A DNA stretch of 42,827 nucleotides from Acidobacteriota bacterium (GTDB lineage Bacteria; Acidobacteriota; Terriglobia; Acidiferrales; UBA7541): the NCBI GenBank assembly GCA_013289695.1, contig JABCZK010000042.1, positions 1 to 42,827 on the forward strand, given 5' to 3'. Shown here in pieces: positions 7,477 to 15,798 of this stretch; within the stretch, counting starts at the first letter, position 1; every line of letters begins with the position of its first letter. Made by a program: the position numbers and the translations under genes. A model generated the notes under the pieces. The model saw only the letters and a list, made by a program, of their open reading frames with translations. It was not told where the DNA came from and made no database searches.

Positions 7477-8430
7477 TTAACGCTGTAGAGCTCCCCGTAA
7501 CTTGCTGATTTCAAATGTATTTTCGTCCCGGCACCACATTTCCAGACCGCTTACGAGCCGTTCAGATGCGCGCGGGTCCACAAAGTGGGCCGTACCTATC
7601 TCCACCGCTGAGGCGCCTGCCAGAACGTACTCAGCGATATCTGCCGGCTTTTCAATGCCTCCGAGTCCGATGACCGGGATCCTTACAACTCGGCAAGCCT
7701 CGTAAACCAGCCTCATGGTTATAGGTTTTATGGCCGCGCCCGACAATCCTCCCGTCGTACTACCGAGACGGGACCTCCGATTGTGGGCATCTATACACAG
7801 TGCAGGGTAGGTGTTCGCTATTACTACAGCATCCGCTCCTTCCGCTTCGGATATCTTTGCGCTAACTCCAATCATATTAACGTTTGGTGAGAGTTTCACC
7901 CATAGGGGGCGCTTGGCAGCCGCCCGCGCAGATAACACAACGGCAGCCGTAAGGGAGGGGTCAGTACTATATTCGATTCCCCCGCGCTCCACATTTGGGC
8001 AGGAGATGTTCAGTTCGTAGGCCGCCAGCCCCTCGGCATCCTCCAGGACCCGGATCACCTCAACGTAATCCGCGACGGTGTGACCGAAGACGTTGGCAAT
8101 TACTGCGGTATTGTAACGGCGCAACAGTGGCAGCTTCTCGGCGACGAACGCCCGCACCCCGATATTCTGCAGCCCGATGGCGTTCACCATCCCGCTGGCC
8201 GTTTCGCAGATTCGGGGCGCCGCCGCGCCTTCCATCGGTTGCGCGGAGAGCCCCTTTACCACGAATCCGCCCAGGCGTTTCAAGTCCACCAGATGCGCGA
8301 ACTCGACTCCGTACGCAAAAGTGCCGCTGGCCGCGATAATCGGGTTTTTTAGGGTAAGGCTACCAATACTGACTCGGAGGTCTATTGAAGCGGGCCGTTG
8401 AGGAATGCGTGCCGGCGCCGGGGAACTCAC
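7477..8430 (-). CDS. pyrD: Dihydroorotate dehydrogenase, class 1B-like catalytic subunit
   Basis: Oxidises dihydroorotate to orotate using FMN in the cytoplasm. The 317-residue protein shows the FMN barrel with AASGTFAYG, the substrate loop NISCPN with catalytic Cys144, WVKLSPN, GGLSGAAIKPI and GLGGI near the phosphate end. A cysteine base and no membrane anchor mark class 1; overall form fits 1B (PyrDB), which normally works with the iron-sulfur/FAD subunit PyrK and NAD+. No pyrK is in the window. GTG start at 8430 lacks a strong ribosome binding site. First gene of pyrD-rlpA-pyrF, divergent from the small membrane protein gene and pyrR-pyrB-pyrC. Confidence 0.93.
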   Translation of the reverse strand: MSSPAPARIPQRPASIDLRVSIGSLTLKNPIIAASGTFAYGVEFAHLVDLKRLGGFVVKGLSAQPMEGAAAPRICETASGMVNAIGLQNIGVRAFVAEKLPLLRRYNTAVIANVFGHTVADYVEVIRVLEDAEGLAAYELNISCPNVERGGIEYSTDPSLTAAVVLSARAAAKRPLWVKLSPNVNMIGVSAKISEAEGADAVVIANTYPALCIDAHNRRSRLGSTTGGLSGAAIKPITMRLVYEACRVVRIPVIGLGGIEKPADIAEYVLAGASAVEIGTAHFVDPRASERLVSGLEMWCRDENTFEISKLRGALQR

Positions 8431-8545
8431 AGTGCGCCAAGTCTATCACGCCGGTCAAGATTTCGCCGCGCTGGGCAACGGCTGCTCGCGCTACAGTTCA
8501 TCCGTAGAGTGTCAGTGATCTAATAGACTTGGAGGAAGCCGAAGG

Positions 8546-8785
8546 TTGGAGGTTGGAAACAGGGGCGTGAGCGAAGCCGATTCAATAAAGAAACACGCTA
8601 AAAAACGGCCGGCGTACGTTTGGGTCCTGTTCGTTGTGTTTGTCGTACTTCCTTCTAATTTCTGGGCATGGTTCATCGTTGACCAATCTTTTGTCTACGC
8701 AGAGGGACCGATCCCGCTGGGTTGGTTCATTCGCCAAATCCTAATTGCCTTCCTGCCGCTGATTCTTGCCGTTTATGCCGGTTAA
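8546..8785 (+). CDS. Small membrane protein of unknown function
   Basis: 79 residues. A polar basic N-terminus (KKHAKKRP) is followed by two hydrophobic segments: VWVLFVVFVVLPSNFWAWFI and about residues 60-78 (WFIRQILIAFLPLILAVYAG). No catalytic motif. The TTG start at 8546 is preferred because GGAGG lies 10 bases upstream; GTG at 8567 is an alternative. It lies between divergent pyrD and pyrR and would be transcribed with pyrR. I do not recognise the family; two-helix inner membrane protein is all that can be said. Confidence 0.65.
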   Translation: MEVGNRGVSEADSIKKHAKKRPAYVWVLFVVFVVLPSNFWAWFIVDQSFVYAEGPIPLGWFIRQILIAFLPLILAVYAG

Positions 8786-8878
8786 TCTGCGATACGGCGA
8801 AAGTAGCGCGCTACCCCGCGCCCCGAGCGAGTTTTTACCGTACTCCTTCGCTGCGAACTTCCCGCCGTCTATGCTAGG

Positions 8879-9439
8879 ATGTTGCGCCAGATGCGCGTCG
8901 TAGAAAAAAGACAGCTCCTCTCCGCGGAAGAAATCAGCCGCACGCTTCAGCGTTTGGCCCATGAAATCGTGGAAAAAAGCGGCGGCACCAAAGACCTCGC
9001 CCTGATCGGAGTCCGCCGCCGCGGTGTTCCGCTATCCGAACGCCTGGCGAAAACCGTCAGAGATTTCTCCGGGGTGGACATTCCCGTCGGCACGATTGAC
9101 ATCACGCTCTATCGCGACGATCTTTCCACTGTCGGCCCGCAACCCGTCGTGCACTCGAACGAAATCAGTTTCAGCGTGGATGATCGCGACTTGGTCATCG
9201 TGGACGACGTGCTCTACACCGGCCGCACCATTCGCGCCGCCATGAACGGCCTCTTCGATCTGGGCCGCCCCAAGCGTATCCGCCTGTGCGTGCTGATTGA
9301 CCGCGGGCATCGCGAAATGCCCATCGAAGCGACGTTCATCGGCAATTCCGTGCAAACCAGCGACACCGAAATCGTGGAAGTTCACTTGAAGGAAATTGAC
9401 GGCGACGAACGCGTTGTGCTCGTCGATCGCGTTCCCTGA
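8879..9439 (+). CDS. pyrR: PyrR-like regulator / uracil phosphoribosyltransferase
   Basis: 186-residue type I phosphoribosyltransferase. The PRPP loop VIVDDVLYTGRT is at about 106-117; LIGVRRRGVPL and DITLYRDDL are typical of PyrR. In Bacillus, PyrR binds UMP and pyr mRNA to attenuate transcription, and it has weak uracil phosphoribosyltransferase activity. I see no classic PyrR anti-anti-terminator in the 93 bases upstream, so the RNA role here is not shown. ATG at 8879 or 8891 could be the start; neither has a strong ribosome binding site. It opens a plus-strand run with pyrB (52 bases later) and pyrC, consistent with one operon under pyrimidine control. Confidence 0.92.
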   Translation: MLRQMRVVEKRQLLSAEEISRTLQRLAHEIVEKSGGTKDLALIGVRRRGVPLSERLAKTVRDFSGVDIPVGTIDITLYRDDLSTVGPQPVVHSNEISFSVDDRDLVIVDDVLYTGRTIRAAMNGLFDLGRPKRIRLCVLIDRGHREMPIEATFIGNSVQTSDTEIVEVHLKEIDGDERVVLVDRVP

Positions 9440-9491
9440 AACCTGGCAATCCTCGCGGAGGCCCGGAAACGACCGTATCTAAAGGGAAAAA

Positions 9492-10457
9492 GTGCTGCAG
9501 CGCCTGGAACACCTGCTCGGAATTGAAGACCTCACCCGCGAGCAAATTTCTTTTATTCTCGACCAGGCCAAACCCTTTCAGGAATTTCAGCGCCACCCTC
9601 TCAAAAAATTAGCCACCTTGCGCGGCAAGACCGTCGCCCTTGCCTTCTTCGAAAATTCCACGCGCACGCGCATCAGCTTCTCCACCGCCGCCGCTCGGCT
9701 GGGCGCGGACACTATGAATCTGCAAGCCGAAGCTTCCAGCCTGAAGAAGGGCGAATCCCTGCTGGACACCGTGCGCACGCTCGAAGCCATGCGTCCGGAC
9801 GGCATCGTCATCCGCCACAGTTCATCCGGCGCGCCGGAATTTGTCGCCGACCGCCTCAGCGTTCCCATCGTCAATGCCGGCGACGGCACGCACGAGCATC
9901 CCACGCAGGCGCTGCTGGATGCGCTCACGATCCGCGACCGCAAAGGCCAGCTCGAAGGCTGGAGCCTCACCATTCTCGGTGACGTTCTGCACAGCCGCGT
10001 GGCCCGCTCCAACATTCACTTGCTCAGCAAATTTGGCGTGCGCATCACGCTCTGCGGCCCCGCGATGTGGGTGCCCCGCGAACTGGAAACTCTCGCGCCG
10101 AATGTGCGCCGCGTCACGCGCATCGAAGAAGCGCTCGACGGCGCGGACGTAATCATCGCCCTGCGCGTGCAAACCGAACGGCTGCACGAACCGGCGCTCG
10201 CGGCCGAGGAATATATTCTGCGCTATCAACTCACTCCGCAGCGCCTGCGGCTCGCGCGGCCCGGTGCCCTCGTGCTGCATCCCGGACCCATGATTCGTGG
10301 CCTCGAAATTGACGATGCCGTCGCGGACGGCCCGCAATCCTGCGTGCTCGAACAGGTCACCAACGGCCTCGCCATCCGCATGGCCCTGCTCTACCATCTC
10401 GTCGGCGGCGCCGCCGTGGAACCACCACCAGCCAAACCTCCGGAAAAGGCGCAATGA
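9492..10457 (+). CDS. pyrB: Aspartate carbamoyltransferase catalytic subunit
   Basis: Joins carbamoyl phosphate and aspartate to make carbamoyl aspartate, the committed step of pyrimidine synthesis. 321 residues, normal size. Seen: the carbamoyl phosphate site FFENSTRTR (S56-T-R-T-R60), the HPTQALLDALTI motif, GDVLHSRVARSN and LHPGPMIRG near the C-terminus. GTG start at 9492 with AAAGGG six bases upstream. No regulatory pyrI is adjacent; the gene pairs with pyrC, as in species where the two enzymes form a complex. The stop is 9 bases before pyrC. Confidence 0.95.
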   Translation: MLQRLEHLLGIEDLTREQISFILDQAKPFQEFQRHPLKKLATLRGKTVALAFFENSTRTRISFSTAAARLGADTMNLQAEASSLKKGESLLDTVRTLEAMRPDGIVIRHSSSGAPEFVADRLSVPIVNAGDGTHEHPTQALLDALTIRDRKGQLEGWSLTILGDVLHSRVARSNIHLLSKFGVRITLCGPAMWVPRELETLAPNVRRVTRIEEALDGADVIIALRVQTERLHEPALAAEEYILRYQLTPQRLRLARPGALVLHPGPMIRGLEIDDAVADGPQSCVLEQVTNGLAIRMALLYHLVGGAAVEPPPAKPPEKAQ

Positions 10458-10466
10458 GGCCCAACC

Positions 10467-11771
10467 ATGCCAAGTACTAACGACCGCTTGTTGCTCATCA
10501 AGAACGGCCGTGTGCTCGATCCTGCGACGAAAACCGACGCGACAAACGATGTGCTGCTCGATGGTGTTCGCATCACCAAAATCGGCGCCAATTTATCTGC
10601 GCCGGACGCCGAAATTTTCGATGCCACCGGCCTGATCGTCGCGCCCGGCTTCATCGATCTGCACTGCCATCTGCGCGAGCCCGGCCAGGAATTGTCGGAG
10701 ACCATCGAAACCGGCACGCGCTCTGCAGCCCGCGGCGGATTCACAGCCGTATGTTGCATGCCAAATACTCAGCCGGTAAACGACAACGCCTCGCTCACCC
10801 GTTCCATCGTTGACCGCGCCGCAGCTGCCGGAACCGTGCGCGTCTGGCCGATTGGCGCCGCGTCCGTCGGCAGCAAAGGGGAAGCACTCGCCGAAATCGC
10901 CGCCATGAAAGATGCTGGAATCGTCGGAGTCAGCGACGACGGCAAACCCGTAGCCACCGCCCGCCTGATGCGCCAGGTAATGGACTATTGCAATTCGCTC
11001 GATCTGCCCGTGATTGACCACTGCGAAGATCCCTCGCTCTTCGCCGGCGGCGTGATGCGCGAAGGCCCGCGCTCGATTCGCCTCGGCCTGAAAGGCATTC
11101 CCGCGGAATCGGAATCCATCTGCGCTGGACGCGACGTCGAGCTCGCCCTGCTCACACGCGCCCGCCTGCACATCGCGCACATGTCCACTACCGGCGCGCT
11201 CGAATACGTCCGTCATGCCAAGAAATTGGGCATGCGCGTCTCCTGCGAAGTCACGCCGCACCATTTCACGCTCAGCGATGAAGACGTCCGCTACGACACC
11301 AACTACAAGATGAATCCGCCGCTCGCTTCGCGCGCAGATCGCACTGCGCTCATTGCCGGAATCGCCGATGGGAGCGTAGACGCCATCGCCACCGACCACG
11401 CCCCGCATCATCCCGCCAGCAAAGATGTGGAATTCGATCGCGCGCCCTTCGGCATCATCGGCTTCGAAACCGCGCTTGCGCTCACGCTCAGCGAACTATT
11501 CCACACCGGAAAAATTCCACTCAAGCGCCTCGTCGAACTTTTCACCACCGGTCCCGCACGCGTCCTCGGCATCGAAAGAAAAATCGCCGTGGGCAGCCCC
11601 GCCGATCTCACAATTTTTTCAACCGATCTCGCCTGGACCTATCGCGCATCCGAATCGCCCAGCAAATCCCGCAACACACCCTTCGACGCCCGCTCATTCC
11701 GCGGCGCGCCCGTAGCCACAATTGTAGGCGGTCAAATCGTCTATCGCCGCGAACTCGGCGCCTCGGCCTAA
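10467..11771 (+). CDS. pyrC: Dihydroorotase, class I
   Basis: Cyclises carbamoyl aspartate to dihydroorotate. The 434-residue amidohydrolase has the metal motif DLHCHLREPG (H66, H68), the second histidine set in DHCEDPSL and IAHMSTTGAL, and ATDHAPHHP with the metal Asp near residue 310. Length and EPGQE pattern fit class I enzymes rather than the shorter Escherichia coli type. ATG at 10467, 9 bases after pyrB, with GAGG just upstream, so probably translated from the same message. It completes the plus-strand pyrR-pyrB-pyrC operon. Confidence 0.95.
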   Translation: MPSTNDRLLLIKNGRVLDPATKTDATNDVLLDGVRITKIGANLSAPDAEIFDATGLIVAPGFIDLHCHLREPGQELSETIETGTRSAARGGFTAVCCMPNTQPVNDNASLTRSIVDRAAAAGTVRVWPIGAASVGSKGEALAEIAAMKDAGIVGVSDDGKPVATARLMRQVMDYCNSLDLPVIDHCEDPSLFAGGVMREGPRSIRLGLKGIPAESESICAGRDVELALLTRARLHIAHMSTTGALEYVRHAKKLGMRVSCEVTPHHFTLSDEDVRYDTNYKMNPPLASRADRTALIAGIADGSVDAIATDHAPHHPASKDVEFDRAPFGIIGFETALALTLSELFHTGKIPLKRLVELFTTGPARVLGIERKIAVGSPADLTIFSTDLAWTYRASESPSKSRNTPFDARSFRGAPVATIVGGQIVYRRELGASA

Positions 11772-11804
11772 AATTTCGCGCGAACCAGGCAAAGCGCAGC
11801 GTCG

Positions 11805-13352
11805 TTATCTCTGGAATTGAACGGTGAGGACCATGTGCGTCGCGGTCGGTTTCCCGTCCGTGCGTGCAGGTTCAAATATCCACAGCGCCACGGCTCGTTC
11901 AGCCGCATGCTGCAGCAAGCGTGGACCCGACAGTGGTTTCGCTTCCCGCAAGTTTCCCTTTTCATCAATCAAGACGTCGAGCTTCACAACGCCATCCGTA
12001 TCCATCCCCTTCGCCCAGGGCGGAATGGCTGCCGGAGATTGCGACACGATTCTTGCCGGAATCGTCGCCCCGTGGTTCGGCGCGTTGCCGTGGCGAAGTC
12101 TCGTCTGTTCCGGCGGTTCCTGTTTGGCGCCAAGCCCGCGCTCACGTGCTTCCAACTTTGGCGCGTATGCAGCTACGACCGAGCTCGCGGCTGCGGGCGC
12201 AGTCGCCGCTGCGGCATTATTCGCAACCACAGCACTTGTATTCTGCGCGCCCGTCTGTTGCCGAATCTTCTCGGCCGCCTGCGCCGGCGTCGCTCCGGAA
12301 ATGTTTCCGTCTGCTCGCGTTTCGACCGCCGCGCCGGACTTGCCCGCCGCGCCTGGCGTTGACTGCGCCGTCGCGGTCTGCGCGTTTTGTTTGGCCTGAG
12401 CGACAGCCGCGAACGCTCGATCCTTGCTGCGAATCGCAGAGCGGTGCGCGCGCCAACCAAATCCCAGCGCGACCACCAGTACGACCGACGCAGCGATTCC
12501 CACGCCCATCGCGCCCTTCCCGTACGTCAATCGGTGCAGCCGGTGAACCCAGGGCGTCAGCTTCGCAATCAGTGCTGCCCTGCGCCCGCCCGAAGCCTCA
12601 CCCGGAGCCTCGCGTTGGTCGTTGGCGGAGGCGTTCGTCTCGCCGTGCTCCGGCGCATTCTCGACTGTCGCGTCTCCGGAGGTTTCTTTCGTATCCGCAG
12701 CGGCGGATTCGCGCTTGGGCTTTCGTTTAGAGTCGGCTGCAATCAGCTTCGCCAGCAGTTCCGCGTCCTTCGTGTCGTTGCGTTCGGCATCGTCTTCGGT
12801 ATCGTCGTCAGGTTCAGCCAGCGCCTCTTCCGCTTCTTCCAATTCCTCTGCCGTGTGATGCGCAGGAGCTTCGATCGCCGCAGCCGCAGCATGAATTTCT
12901 GCACTTGTCGGCGCGCTTTCCTCCACAATCGGTGCGCCAGTCGGAGCAGGCGCGGACGCCGGCAGCAGATCCAGCGCCTCGGTACGCCTCGGCGCCGCCA
13001 CCGCGACGCGAGCCGCCGGAGCAGCCACAGCCTCTGGCGCCGGGCTGTCCCAGAATTTCGGGTCGCGCGTGGTAAATTCCAAATCCGCGTAACCGGACTC
13101 CGCCACTTGCCGCCACTCCAACACCTTGCACAGGATTTCTCGTCCAGACAGTTCGTTGCGCAGAAAAACGCATTGCCCCCGCGCCAATTTCGCACTCAGA
13201 TTCACCACCGCGCCATTGTCGAAGACGATTGTCGTCTTGGTCGTTTCCGCAAATATCTGGCGCTGCTCCGATCCCTCGACGTGCTTCGCCCCTTGAATCG
13301 TCACCGGTACTTCGCGCACGTCCGCCTGATCGTGTCCCGTCGAATCAGCCAT
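11805..13352 (-). CDS. PilZ-like domain fused to membrane segment and TonB C-terminal domain
   Basis: About 515 residues. Residues 10-105 form a PilZ-like beta domain (ETTKTTIVFDNGAVVNLSAK to DPKFW) resembling the first domain of the protein at 2093-2737. Next comes a long Ala/Glu/Asp-rich low-complexity stretch (about 110-285), one membrane helix (GAMGVGIAASVVLVVALGFG), a second Ala/Gln-rich linker, and a C-terminal TonB-like domain (about 430-515: IPPWAKGMDTDGVVKLDVLI). TonB domains contact outer-membrane transporters or link to the envelope. The layout suggests a cytoplasmic PilZ-like sensor tied to a periplasmic TonB-type arm; this is inference. ATG at 13352 has GAAGAG just upstream; GTG at 13355 is equivalent. 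Convergent with pyrC. Confidence 0.8.
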   Translation of the reverse strand: MADSTGHDQADVREVPVTIQGAKHVEGSEQRQIFAETTKTTIVFDNGAVVNLSAKLARGQCVFLRNELSGREILCKVLEWRQVAESGYADLEFTTRDPKFWDSPAPEAVAAPAARVAVAAPRRTEALDLLPASAPAPTGAPIVEESAPTSAEIHAAAAAIEAPAHHTAEELEEAEEALAEPDDDTEDDAERNDTKDAELLAKLIAADSKRKPKRESAAADTKETSGDATVENAPEHGETNASANDQREAPGEASGGRRAALIAKLTPWVHRLHRLTYGKGAMGVGIAASVVLVVALGFGWRAHRSAIRSKDRAFAAVAQAKQNAQTATAQSTPGAAGKSGAAVETRADGNISGATPAQAAEKIRQQTGAQNTSAVVANNAAAATAPAAASSVVAAYAPKLEARERGLGAKQEPPEQTRLRHGNAPNHGATIPARIVSQSPAAIPPWAKGMDTDGVVKLDVLIDEKGNLREAKPLSGPRLLQHAAERAVALWIFEPARTDGKPTATHMVLTVQFQR

Positions 13353-13844
13353 CACTCTTCACACTATTGATTGGAAATTGTTGCATTGCCGCTGTGCCCC
13401 CCGGCGTTGGATTGCAGCCATTGCCTGCGGATGCGCGCGCCGGTCCCATGTCCGGCGCCTCCGCCTCGGCCCGGCTATGCCACTATCCTGCCGTCCCCAG
13501 CCGTCCACCGCAATAGCCGGGAAGTACCAATTTCCCCATTACCACTGTCGCGTCCGCCAGTTACCGCCTGTTTTGGCTCCATAAAGGCACCGGAGGGCGT
13601 ATCAATTCGATGCCGCCCCGGATCCGCCCCAACGATGCTATTGCCCGGACGGAAATTCAGTTAGTCAATAGCTCCGCGCAGTCGGCCCGTGGTTCAGGGT
13701 GTGCTCGGTCATAATCGGTTTGGACGTGAAACTCATTGGCCGCAAAATGTCTGACAATCAGGCGTCGCGGGCTGCTTCGCTCTCGAGCAAACGGCCTGTG
13801 TTACATTCTTAGCGATCAGAAACTCAATCTGAGGACCTGCAAAA
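13353..13844. other. Divergent intergenic region, about 490 bases
   Basis: Separates the TonB-like gene and the adenosine deaminase gene, which diverge. It should hold both promoters. I see no clear gene, repeat copy or obvious operator palindrome. Confidence 0.45.
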
Positions 13845-15449
13845 ATGCAAAAGCGTCGCCCTCTCGTTGTCGGCACACATCTTTTCGCAATCCTAATTCT
13901 CCTGCAGCTCGTACCGATTTCCGCGATCGCGCAGAAACCCGCGGCCACTGCGCCCTCCACAACAGCCGCGTCCGAAACTCGCACCGCACACGCCCTCGAT
14001 CTCGCCCGCACCGACCCGCTCAACCTTTACGCATTCCTGGCCCGCATGCCCAAGGGCGCGGACTTGCATAACCACCTCACGGGCGCGGTCTACGCCGAAT
14101 CCTGGATTCGCGCCGCCGCCGAAGACAATCTCTGCGTGGATCTCGCCACGCACTCGTTTTTTCAGTCGCGCTCCATGACGGATAGCATCCCGCCGCAGCC
14201 CGTCTGCGGCGACGGCAATATCCCAGCGGCTCGCGCCAATCAGGATCAGCATCTCTATGACGCGCTCATTGACGCATTCTCCATGCGCAATTTCGTGCCC
14301 TCCACCGGCGTTAGCGGCCATGATCACTTCTTCGACGCCTTCGCGAAATTCCACGGCGTTTCGCACGTCCACACCGGCGAATTTCTCGACGAAGTGGCCA
14401 CGCGCGCCGCCGCACAGAACGAGCAGTACATGGAACTGATGCTCACGCCGCCCTTCGACCACACCGCAACGATCGCCAAAGAACTCGGCTGGCACGCCAA
14501 TCGTAGTTTCGCTGAATTTCGCGATCAGCTTTTCGCAAAAGGACTGCGCGACGACATTGCTATAGTCCGCTCGAATCTCGACGAAGCCGAATCCATCCGC
14601 CGCCAGGCCGAACGCTGCGGCGACTCGAATCCAGCGCCCGCCTGCACCGTACAGCTCCGTTACCTCTACCAAGTCCTGCGCGGATTTCCCCCCGAGCAGG
14701 TTTTCGCACAGACTCTGCTCGGTTTCGAAGCAGCCTCCGCGGACTCGCGCGTCGTGGGATTAAATCTGGTGATGCCGGAGGACGGCTACGTCTCCATGTC
14801 CGACTACGCGCTGCAAATGCGCATGGTCGGCTTTCTGCACGGTGTGTACCCCAAAGTTCACATCACCCTGCACGCCGGCGAACTCGCTCCGGGCCTCGTA
14901 GCCTATGATGGCCTCTGCTGCCACATTCGCCAGGCTGTCGAAGATGCTCACGCCGAGCGCATCGGCCACGGTGTGGACGTCATGTACGAAGAACGGCCCT
15001 ACGATCTGCTGAAGGAAATGGCTGCGAAACACGTCATGGTGGAAATCAATCTCTCGAGCAACGAGATGATCCTCGGCATCAGCGGCAAGAATCACCCGTT
15101 CCCCATTTACCGCAAATTCGGCGTGCCCGTCGCGCTCTCAACCGACGACGAAGGCGTCTCGCGCATTGACCTAACGCACGAATATGTCCGCGCCGTGGAA
15201 ACCTACGCGCTCACCTATGCGGACCTTAAGCAATTGGTCCGCACCGGCGTCGAACACGATTTTCTGCCCGGCCCCAGCCTCTGGCGCGAGCAAGATGTTT
15301 TCACGCGCCCCGTCGCCGCCTGCTCCGCAGAATTCCTCGGCGCCGAAAAACCCTCCGCCAACTGCGCCGCCTTTCTCAAATCCAGCGAAAAAGCCCAGCA
15401 ACAATGGGAACTAGAGCGCCGCTTCCGCGCCTTCGAATCCACCAACTGA
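13845..15449 (+). CDS. Exported adenosine deaminase family protein
   Basis: 534 residues with a clear signal peptide (about 1-30, ending ISAIAQ). The amidohydrolase deaminase core shows the zinc motif DLHNHLTGA (H75, H77), HITLHAGE, ERIGHGVD and LSTDDEGV, the full catalytic set of adenosine deaminases. Active enzymes convert adenosine to inosine and ammonia. The length and signal resemble secreted ADGF-type enzymes rather than the 330-residue cytosolic form, and the region 100-330 is an insertion-rich part unique to the long type. Location is therefore periplasm or outside; purine salvage from the soil is a reasonable inference. GAGGA lies 9 bases before the ATG. No transporter is adjacent. 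Confidence 0.9.
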   Translation: MQKRRPLVVGTHLFAILILLQLVPISAIAQKPAATAPSTTAASETRTAHALDLARTDPLNLYAFLARMPKGADLHNHLTGAVYAESWIRAAAEDNLCVDLATHSFFQSRSMTDSIPPQPVCGDGNIPAARANQDQHLYDALIDAFSMRNFVPSTGVSGHDHFFDAFAKFHGVSHVHTGEFLDEVATRAAAQNEQYMELMLTPPFDHTATIAKELGWHANRSFAEFRDQLFAKGLRDDIAIVRSNLDEAESIRRQAERCGDSNPAPACTVQLRYLYQVLRGFPPEQVFAQTLLGFEAASADSRVVGLNLVMPEDGYVSMSDYALQMRMVGFLHGVYPKVHITLHAGELAPGLVAYDGLCCHIRQAVEDAHAERIGHGVDVMYEERPYDLLKEMAAKHVMVEINLSSNEMILGISGKNHPFPIYRKFGVPVALSTDDEGVSRIDLTHEYVRAVETYALTYADLKQLVRTGVEHDFLPGPSLWREQDVFTRPVAACSAEFLGAEKPSANCAAFLKSSEKAQQQWELERRFRAFESTN

Positions 15450-15798
15450 AGCCCGCCGGTAGCATAGGCACAATCTTGCCTGTGCTCTTAGGTTTTCGCA
15501 GCGCCGGCTCGTCCTGAGAGCCTGCCTGCGGCAGGGTCGAAGGGCGTCCCGCTGCTCTTTTGCTTTTGAACTTGTGAATCGCGTTGCAGCGCGATTCATC
15601 CTGAGATTCGGCTGTGCCGAATCGAAGGGTAGCGGCCGCCTTTTTATTCTGAGGGCCTTCCGGCGGAAGGGTCGAAAGGTAGGCGGGCGATTCGCTTCTG
15701 GTTTTCGATGCGAAGTCTGCGCAATTACCTCTGCGCTAGGTTTTCAGTGTCCGACGCGCGGCAGTTTCTGCTGCAATGCGCATCCCGTGTCGCAGTCT
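15450..15798. repeat. Cluster of short hairpin repeats (TCCTGAG-hairpin-TCGAAGG type)
   Basis: Element A, GGTAGCATAGGCA with ATCTTGCCTGTGC, is at about 15458-15486. Then come three units of TCCTGAG or TCTGAGG, a hairpin, and TCGAAGG or TCGAAAGG: 15511-15544, 15594-15630 and 15645-15680. An 8-bp hairpin GAATCGCG / CGCGATTC (15577-15598) precedes the second. The same composite recurs at 25989-26130. No gene in this gap. Confidence 0.75.

Noticed and set aside
8803..8814. Palindrome GTAGCGCGCTAC before pyrR as a PyrR attenuator
   Set aside because: No loop, no terminator U-tract and no known PyrR RNA motif nearby.
12387..13370. 327-codon plus-strand frame
   Set aside because: Arg/Ser-rich shadow of the PilZ-TonB gene in GC-rich DNA.
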